A stretch of 10,440 nucleotides of DNA, taken from contig CADBSZ010000033.1 of NCBI GenBank assembly GCA_902797525.1, forward strand, positions 1 to 10,440, in the 5' to 3' direction. Shown here piece by piece: positions 5,850-10,440 of this stretch. How positions within the stretch are numbered: the first letter of the stretch is position 1; each line of letters begins with the position of its first letter. Position numbers and translations under genes: made by a program. Source of the stretch: an uncultured Ruminococcus sp. (GTDB lineage Bacteria; Bacillota; Clostridia; Oscillospirales; Acutalibacteraceae). Under the pieces are notes generated by a model. It had not been told where the DNA came from. It saw only the letters and a list, made by a program, of their open reading frames with translations, and did no database searches.

Positions 5850-6935
5850 ATGGCAAATATGCAGTTTACAGACGAATTTGATTTTGAAAACCGAATCATG
5901 GACGCCAACGAGATTCCCGAGGACGTCTCCGAGGGCGACAATCCGCTGCGCCCGAAAAACCTGGACGAATACACCGGTCAGGAAAAAGCGAAGGAGAACC
6001 TCCGCGTTTACATAGAAGCGGCAAAAATCCGCCACGAAACGCTCGACCACGTGCTGCTCTACGGCCCTCCCGGACTGGGCAAAACCACGCTCGCCGGTAT
6101 TATCGCCAACGAGCTGGGTGTGAATATCCGCATCACCTCCGGCCCCGCGATTGAAAAACCGGGCGATTTGGCGGCGCTGCTGACCAATCTCAACGAGGGC
6201 GACGTGCTGTTCATCGACGAAATCCACCGCCTGAGCCGCGCTGTGGAGGAAGTGCTCTATCCCTCGATGGAGGACTTCGCAATCGACATCATCACCGGCA
6301 AGGGACAAATGGCGGCGTCCTATCATTTGCCGCTGCCGCGTTTTACGCTTGTCGGCGCGACCACGCGCGCCGGTCAGCTCACCGCGCCGCTGCGCGACCG
6401 CTTTGGCGTGCTGCTGCGTTTGGAGCTTTACACCCCCGAGGAACTGGCAAAAATCATCACGCGCAGCGCAGGAATTTTAGGCATTCAAATCGACTACGAG
6501 GGCGCGATTGAAATCGCCTCGCGTTCACGCGGCACACCGCGAATCGCCAACCGCATGCTCAAGCGCGTGCGCGACTTTGCGCAGGTGATGAGCGACGGCG
6601 TGATTACGCTGAAAACCGCGCAGACCGCGCTCGACCGACTTGAAATCGACGAGCTGGGGCTTGACAACAACGACAGGCGCATGCTCGAGGCGATTATTAA
6701 GTTTTATAACGGCGGCCCCGTGGGCTTGGAAACCCTCGCGGCGGCAATCGGCGAGGAAGCCGTCACCATTGAGGACGTTTACGAGCCGTATCTGCTGCAA
6801 ATCGGCTTTTTAAGCCGCACGCCGCGCGGACGGTGTATTACCGCCGAAGGCTGCCGGCATCTGGGCTACGACTTTCCCAAGGGTGCGGTGACGGGCGCCG
6901 TAACCCAGCCGAGCTTGTTCGGCAACAACGACTGA
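5850..6935 (+). CDS. ruvB: Holliday junction branch migration ATPase RuvB
   Basis: A hexameric AAA+ motor that pulls DNA through the RuvA-bound junction. Visible motifs are Walker A GPPGLGKT (72-79), Walker B DEIH (123-126), sensor 1 GATTRAG (169-175) and the arginine-finger region RDRFG (182-186). The C-terminal winged helix contains [16 protein letters not shown] and [18 protein letters not shown]. At 361 residues it is slightly longer than many homologues, because of a longer acidic N terminus before [12 protein letters not shown] and a short C-terminal tail. No separate promoter or terminator is obvious in the 91 bases between its stop and the methyltransferase ATG, so transcription may continue into the methyltransferase. 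Confidence 0.97.
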   Translation: MANMQFTDEFDFENRIMDANEIPEDVSEGDNPLRPKNLDEYTGQEKAKENLRVYIEAAKIRHETLDHVLLYGPPGLGKTTLAGIIANELGVNIRITSGPAIEKPGDLAALLTNLNEGDVLFIDEIHRLSRAVEEVLYPSMEDFAIDIITGKGQMAASYHLPLPRFTLVGATTRAGQLTAPLRDRFGVLLRLELYTPEELAKIITRSAGILGIQIDYEGAIEIASRSRGTPRIANRMLKRVRDFAQVMSDGVITLKTAQTALDRLEIDELGLDNNDRRMLEAIIKFYNGGPVGLETLAAAIGEEAVTIEDVYEPYLLQIGFLSRTPRGRCITAEGCRHLGYDFPKGAVTGAVTQPSLFGNND

Positions 6936-7026
6936 CAACATTTTTGCAAAACTGAAATGATTTACGCTGCATAAGGAAAGTTTGAATGAATCAGCGTTCA
7001 AAAAACAGCAAGGAAAGACAAATATC

Positions 7027-7896
7027 ATGCGTTTATCAAATAACTGGCACGATTACGAATTAATCGACACCTCCGACGGTGAGCGTCTGGAGCGCTGGGG
7101 CGACATTATTTTAATCCGTCCCGATCCGCAAATTATTTGGAGCACCGAAAAAAAGAACCCCCTTTGGCGCAGCGCCCACGCGCGCTATCACCGTTCCAAC
7201 AAAGGCGGCGGCTACTGGGAGCAATACAAAAAGGTGCCCGACCGCTGGACGATTCGCTACGGAGCGCTGGAATTTAATATCAAGCCCATGGGCTTTAAGC
7301 ACACGGGTGTGTTTCCCGAGCAGGCGGTCAACTGGGACTTTGCCGCTCAAAAAATCAAAAACGAAAACAGAGAGCTGAAGATTCTCAATCTGTTCGGCTA
7401 CACGGGCTGCGCCACCTTGTCGTGCATGAGCGCCGGCGCGACGGTTTGTCACGTTGACGCGTCCAAGGGCATGGTGCAGTGGGCAAAGGAAAACGCCCGG
7501 TCGAGCGGAATTGATGACAAGCCCGTGCGCTGGCTGGTGGACGATTGCGTCAAATTTGTTCAGCGCGAAATCCGCCGCGGCAACAAATATGACGGCATTA
7601 TCATGGATCCGCCGTCCTACGGCAGAGGCCCGGGCGGCGAGGTTTGGAAGCTTGAGGAGCAGCTTTATCCGCTGGTGCAGCTGTGCAAACAGGTGCTCAG
7701 CGACGATCCTGTTTTCTTTATCCTCAATTCCTACACCACGGGACTTTCACCCGCGGTCATGGAATATCTGCTGGGAATTTTGCTGCAAAAGGACTTCGGC
7801 GGCAGGGTTTCAAGCGACGAAATCGGTTTGCACGTGAGCGACACGGGGCTTGTGCTGCCCTGCGGCTCCACCGCAATCTGGGAGAAGGTTAAATGA
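7027..7896 (+). CDS. Class I SAM-dependent methyltransferase, RlmI-like (COG1092 group)
   Basis: A 289-residue Rossmann-fold methyltransferase resembling the C-terminal catalytic domain of the 23S rRNA methyltransferases RlmI and RlmK. SAM-binding motif I is at 119-128 ([10 protein letters not shown]). The acidic residue after strand 2 is in CHVDASKG (141-148), a second acidic motif is WLVDD (169-173), and the catalytic motif is [12 protein letters not shown] (193-204). It lacks the N-terminal PUA domain of RlmI, so the substrate, probably rRNA, is inferred only. ATG 7027 is preferred because AAGGAAAG (7010-7017) lies nine bases upstream; an in-frame TTG at 6982 has its purine tract too close. 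Its stop codon overlaps the ecfA1 start (ATGA), showing coupling to the transporter genes. Confidence 0.85.
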   Translation: MRLSNNWHDYELIDTSDGERLERWGDIILIRPDPQIIWSTEKKNPLWRSAHARYHRSNKGGGYWEQYKKVPDRWTIRYGALEFNIKPMGFKHTGVFPEQAVNWDFAAQKIKNENRELKILNLFGYTGCATLSCMSAGATVCHVDASKGMVQWAKENARSSGIDDKPVRWLVDDCVKFVQREIRRGNKYDGIIMDPPSYGRGPGGEVWKLEEQLYPLVQLCKQVLSDDPVFFILNSYTTGLSPAVMEYLLGILLQKDFGGRVSSDEIGLHVSDTGLVLPCGSTAIWEKVK

Positions 7897-8735
7897 GTTT
7901 TATTTCCATACAGGATGTGCGCTTCGCCTATGAGCAGGAGGAAGGGCAGCCCGTCAAAAACGCCGTTGACGGCGTAAGCCTTTCGATTGAGAAAGGCGAG
8001 TTTGTGGCAATTATCGGCCACAACGGCTGCGGCAAATCCACGCTCGCAAAGCACCTCAACGCCATGCTGCTGCCCGACAGCGGCAAGGTGTTGGTGGACG
8101 GCGACGACACCTCCGATGAAGCAAAAACCTATGATATCCGCGAAAAGGTCGGTCTGGTGCTGCAAAATCCCGACAACCAGCTTGTGGCGAGCATTGTTGA
8201 GGAGGACGTGGCGTTCGGCCCCGAAAACCTCGGCGTTGCGCCTGATGAAATCCGCCGCAGGGTGGACGAGGCGCTCAAGGCGGTTGACATGTATGAATAC
8301 CGCGAGCACGCGCCGTTTAAGCTCTCGGGCGGACAAAAGCAGCGCGTGGCGATTGCCGGCATTTTGGCAATTCAGCCTGAATGCATTGTGCTTGACGAGC
8401 CGACCGCTATGCTCGACCCGAGCGGCAGGGAAGAGGTTATTTCCACCCTGCTCAAGCTCAACCGCGAAAAAAACATGACCGTTGTGCTCATTACGCACTA
8501 TATGGACGAGGCGGTGCTCGCCGACCGCGTGGTGGTGATGGACAGCGGCAGGGTGCTCACGCAGGGCACGCCGGAAGAGGTCTTTTCACAGGTGGAGCTT
8601 CTCAAAAAACACCGCTTAGACGTTCCGCAGTCGGCGGAGCTTGCATACAGGCTCAAGGGCTGCGGCTTAACAATAGACAAGATTCCGCTCACGCAGGCAG
8701 ACTGCGTGGCAATGCTTGAGGAGGCAATGAAATGA
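7893..8735 (+). CDS. ecfA1: Energy-coupling factor transporter ATPase EcfA1
   Basis: One of the two cytoplasmic ATPases that power an ECF-type importer of vitamins or metal ions; it pairs with EcfA2 and docks on EcfT. The 280-residue protein has Walker [10 protein letters not shown] (42-50), the ECF-typical Q-loop LQNPDNQL (90-97), the signature LSGGQKQR (144-151), Walker B CIVLDE with Glu169 (164-169), and the switch histidine in THYMDE (His202). The C-terminal extension after about residue 225 is typical of this family. Its ATG overlaps the methyltransferase stop by four bases, and its own stop overlaps ecfA2 in the same way. Confidence 0.94.
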   Translation: MSFISIQDVRFAYEQEEGQPVKNAVDGVSLSIEKGEFVAIIGHNGCGKSTLAKHLNAMLLPDSGKVLVDGDDTSDEAKTYDIREKVGLVLQNPDNQLVASIVEEDVAFGPENLGVAPDEIRRRVDEALKAVDMYEYREHAPFKLSGGQKQRVAIAGILAIQPECIVLDEPTAMLDPSGREEVISTLLKLNREKNMTVVLITHYMDEAVLADRVVVMDSGRVLTQGTPEEVFSQVELLKKHRLDVPQSAELAYRLKGCGLTIDKIPLTQADCVAMLEEAMK

Positions 8736-9601
8736 GTTGTGTTCTTGAGCTGAAAAATCTGAGCTTCATCTACGGCAAGGGCACGCCCTTTGAAAAACGT
8801 GCCGTTGACAAGGTGAACCTCAGCATTCATCAGGGCGAATTCATCGGCGTTATCGGTCACACCGGTTCGGGCAAAAGCACGCTGATGCAAATGCTCAACG
8901 GCTTGATCCGACCTGCCGAAGGACAGGTCTTGCTTGACGGCAGGGACATTTGGGCGGAGCCGAAAAAAATCCGCGACGTCCGCTTTAAGGTCGGCATGGT
9001 GTTTCAGTATCCCGAATATCAGCTGTTTGAGGAAACGGTGTACAAGGACATCGCCTTCGGCGCGCAAAACAAGGGACTGCAGGGCGCCGAGCTTGACGAA
9101 GCGGTGAAACAGGCGGCTGACTTTACGGGCCTGAAGCCCGAACTGCTGCAAAAGTCGCCCTTTGATTTGTCCGGCGGCGAAAAGCGCCGCGCGGCAATTG
9201 CCGGCGTAATCGCCATGAATCCAGAGGTGCTGGTGCTCGACGAGCCGACCGCGGGGCTTGACCCGATGGGGCGCGAGGTGCTGCTCAGCCAGATGGTGCG
9301 CTATCACAAGGAGCGCAAAAACACGGTACTGCTGGTGTCGCACACCATGGAGGATATTGCGCGCGTCGCCGACCGCATCATCGTGATGAACAAGGGCAGG
9401 CTCGCCATGTTTGAGAACACCAAAGAGGTGTTCCGCCGTCCCGACGAGCTGGCCGGCTATGGTCTAAAGGTGCCGCAAATCACAAAAATCATGCAGGATT
9501 TGCGCCAAAAGGGCTTTGACGTGCCCGAGGGCGTGCTGACGGTGGACGAGGCGTTCGCCGCGCTGCTCCCGCTTTTGAAAAAGGAGGGAAAGCTGTGGTA
9601 A
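8732..9601 (+). CDS. ecfA2: Energy-coupling factor transporter ATPase EcfA2
   Basis: The second ATPase of the ECF module (289 residues). It shows Walker [10 protein letters not shown] (42-50), Q-loop [13 protein letters not shown] (91-103), signature LSGGEKRR (146-153), Walker B VLVLDE with Glu171 (166-171), and switch histidine His204 (SHTMED). The FQYPEYQLF form of the Q-loop and LSGGEKRR instead of LSGGQKQR distinguish the EcfA2 type from EcfA1. Two different but intact ATPases suggest that both nucleotide sites are active. It starts by an ATGA overlap with ecfA1 and overlaps the start of ecfT by seven bases. Confidence 0.94.
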   Translation: MSCVLELKNLSFIYGKGTPFEKRAVDKVNLSIHQGEFIGVIGHTGSGKSTLMQMLNGLIRPAEGQVLLDGRDIWAEPKKIRDVRFKVGMVFQYPEYQLFEETVYKDIAFGAQNKGLQGAELDEAVKQAADFTGLKPELLQKSPFDLSGGEKRRAAIAGVIAMNPEVLVLDEPTAGLDPMGREVLLSQMVRYHKERKNTVLLVSHTMEDIARVADRIIVMNKGRLAMFENTKEVFRRPDELAGYGLKVPQITKIMQDLRQKGFDVPEGVLTVDEAFAALLPLLKKEGKLW

Positions 9602-10404
9602 GAGACGTTTCCTTCGGTCAGTATTTTCCGGGCAAAAGCCTGATTCACCGGCTGGACCCCCGCGCCAAAATCCTGATTTTTATCGCGTATCTCGTCATCA
9701 TTTTCTGCACCTTCAACTTTGCCGCGCTCGGTTTAACCACCGCGTTTGCGGCGCTGTTTCTGGTGCTCAGTCAAATTTCGCCGAAGTTCTATTTCAAGAG
9801 CTTAAAGGTGATTATTTTCATTGTTATCTTCACCTCGCTGCTTAATTTGTTCTACGGCTCGGGCGAGCCGCTGTGGCAGTGGTGGGTGTTCCGCATTACC
9901 CTCGACGGAATCAGCCGTGCGGTTTTCGTGACGGTGCGCATTATCTGCCTGATTCTTGCCAGCTCCTGCTTGACGTTTACCACCTCGCCGACCGAGCTGA
10001 CGGACGCGATTGAAAGGCTGATGAAGCCCTTAAAGGTCGTTCATTTTCCCGTGCACGAGGTCGCCATGATGATGTCGCTGGCACTGCGGTTTGTGCCGAC
10101 GCTCCTCGAGGAAACCGACAAAATCATGCAGGCGCAAAAGGCGAGGGGCGCCGACATGGATTCGGGCAACCTCATCAAGCGCATTAAGGCGATGATTCCT
10201 ATTCTCATTCCGCTGTTCGTTTCCGCGTTCCGGCGCGCTTACGACGTGGCGACCGCTATGGAATGCCGCTGTTACCGCGGCGGAGCGGGCCGCACGCGAA
10301 TGAAACAAATCCATCTGGCCGCGCGCGATATTCTGGCGTTTGCCGCTGTCGCGCTGGTCATCGGCGGTGTCATTTTATGCAATATCTTTGTGACGGGGAT
10401 GTAA
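9595..10404 (+). CDS. ecfT: Energy-coupling factor transporter transmembrane protein EcfT
   Basis: The integral membrane scaffold that links the EcfA1/EcfA2 ATPases to interchangeable substrate-binding S components. The 269-residue length is typical. Membrane segments lie at about 25-41, 43-60, 70-88, 107-128 and 245-266, with a long cytoplasmic helical region between the last two. The two coupling motifs that contact the ATPases are QKARGAD (Arg184) and MECRCYR (Arg225). The second usually reads with Ala before the Arg; here it is Cys. The GTG start (9595) is set by GGAGG seven bases upstream and lies inside the ecfA2 coding end. No S-component gene adjoins, so the module probably serves several S proteins encoded elsewhere (group II arrangement). 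Confidence 0.94.
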   Translation: MVRDVSFGQYFPGKSLIHRLDPRAKILIFIAYLVIIFCTFNFAALGLTTAFAALFLVLSQISPKFYFKSLKVIIFIVIFTSLLNLFYGSGEPLWQWWVFRITLDGISRAVFVTVRIICLILASSCLTFTTSPTELTDAIERLMKPLKVVHFPVHEVAMMMSLALRFVPTLLEETDKIMQAQKARGADMDSGNLIKRIKAMIPILIPLFVSAFRRAYDVATAMECRCYRGGAGRTRMKQIHLAARDILAFAAVALVIGGVILCNIFVTGM

Positions 10405-10440
10405 GAAATCTCCTGCTGACAATTTCATATGACGGAAAAT
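10377..10440 (+). CDS. truA: tRNA pseudouridine synthase TruA, 5' end only (partial)
   Basis: The last bases encode RNLLLTISYDGK, the characteristic first strand of TruA, which makes pseudouridine at positions 38-40 of the tRNA anticodon arm. Only 21 codons fall in the window. The nearest in-frame start is ATG 10377, which adds eight residues (MQYLCDGDV) and overlaps ecfT by 28 bases; no other usual start codon precedes the motif. The order ecfA1-ecfA2-ecfT-truA is widely seen in Firmicutes, which supports the call. The ribosome binding site for this ATG is poor, so the start is uncertain. Confidence 0.7.
   Translation, partial: MQYLCDGDVRNLLLTISYDGK

Noticed and set aside
6986-7063. A 25-codon ORF (ATG AAT CAG...) with AAGGAAAG five bases upstream, overlapping the methyltransferase start in another frame; it could be a leader peptide for translational coupling.
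   Set aside because: Very short, with no recognisable features, and such ORFs arise often by chance; there is no comparative evidence to support it.
7731-9343. Two long minus-strand ORFs of 255 and 281 codons opposite ecfA1 and ecfA2.
   Set aside because: They are shadows of the ABC ATPase genes; the two resemble each other only because ecfA1 and ecfA2 are paralogous on the other strand.

Overview
The window looks like chromosomal DNA from a Gram-positive clostridial bacterium, most likely of the Oscillospiraceae/Ruminococcaceae type. This is inferred from three things: strong GGAGG-type ribosome binding sites, AT-rich spacers with near-consensus sigma-A promoters (TTGNNN, 17 bp, TATAAT, often with an extended TGN), and the content and order of the genes (ruvC-ruvA-ruvB followed by ecfA1-ecfA2-ecfT-truA). 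The genes are moderately GC-rich and the spacers AT-rich. I see no CRISPR array, tRNA, rRNA, phage gene or defence cassette.

Left part (1-4600): small, mostly single-gene units in alternating orientation. A likely IS3-family insertion-sequence end (59-79) and a hairpin terminator lie just beyond the 3' end of a minus-strand gene for a cytoplasmic GH13 amylase that carries a C-terminal DUF1653-like domain (107-1726). Its promoter overlaps, back to back, the promoter of a plus-strand gene for a small unknown four-helix membrane protein (1834-2292). That gene converges on an Rrf2/IscR-type regulator (minus, 2416-2853), and the two share a bidirectional terminator. A spacer with a 25-bp exact direct repeat follows. 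Next come a DUF2804 protein (minus, 3089-4093) and a divergent small lipoprotein (4238-4597).

Right part (4657-10440): one long plus-strand gene train that probably starts at a consensus promoter at 4657-4685. It encodes the Holliday-junction resolvase and branch-migration motor (RuvC, RuvA, RuvB), then a class I SAM-dependent methyltransferase of the RlmI-like group. The complete energising module of an energy-coupling-factor vitamin/metal transporter follows (EcfA1, EcfA2, EcfT), and then the first 21 codons of what looks like truA. From the methyltransferase onward the genes overlap by 4 to 28 bases, which points to translational coupling. No substrate-binding S component is encoded here, so this is probably a shared (group II) ECF module serving S proteins encoded elsewhere.

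Most of the window is ordinary housekeeping DNA, and I did not find a convincing undescribed system. The points most worth a second look are the GH13-DUF1653 fusion, the overlapping divergent promoters with an internal dyad, the direct repeat next to the DUF2804 gene, a hairpin over the lipoprotein ribosome binding site, and the IS end that carries or abuts a terminator.
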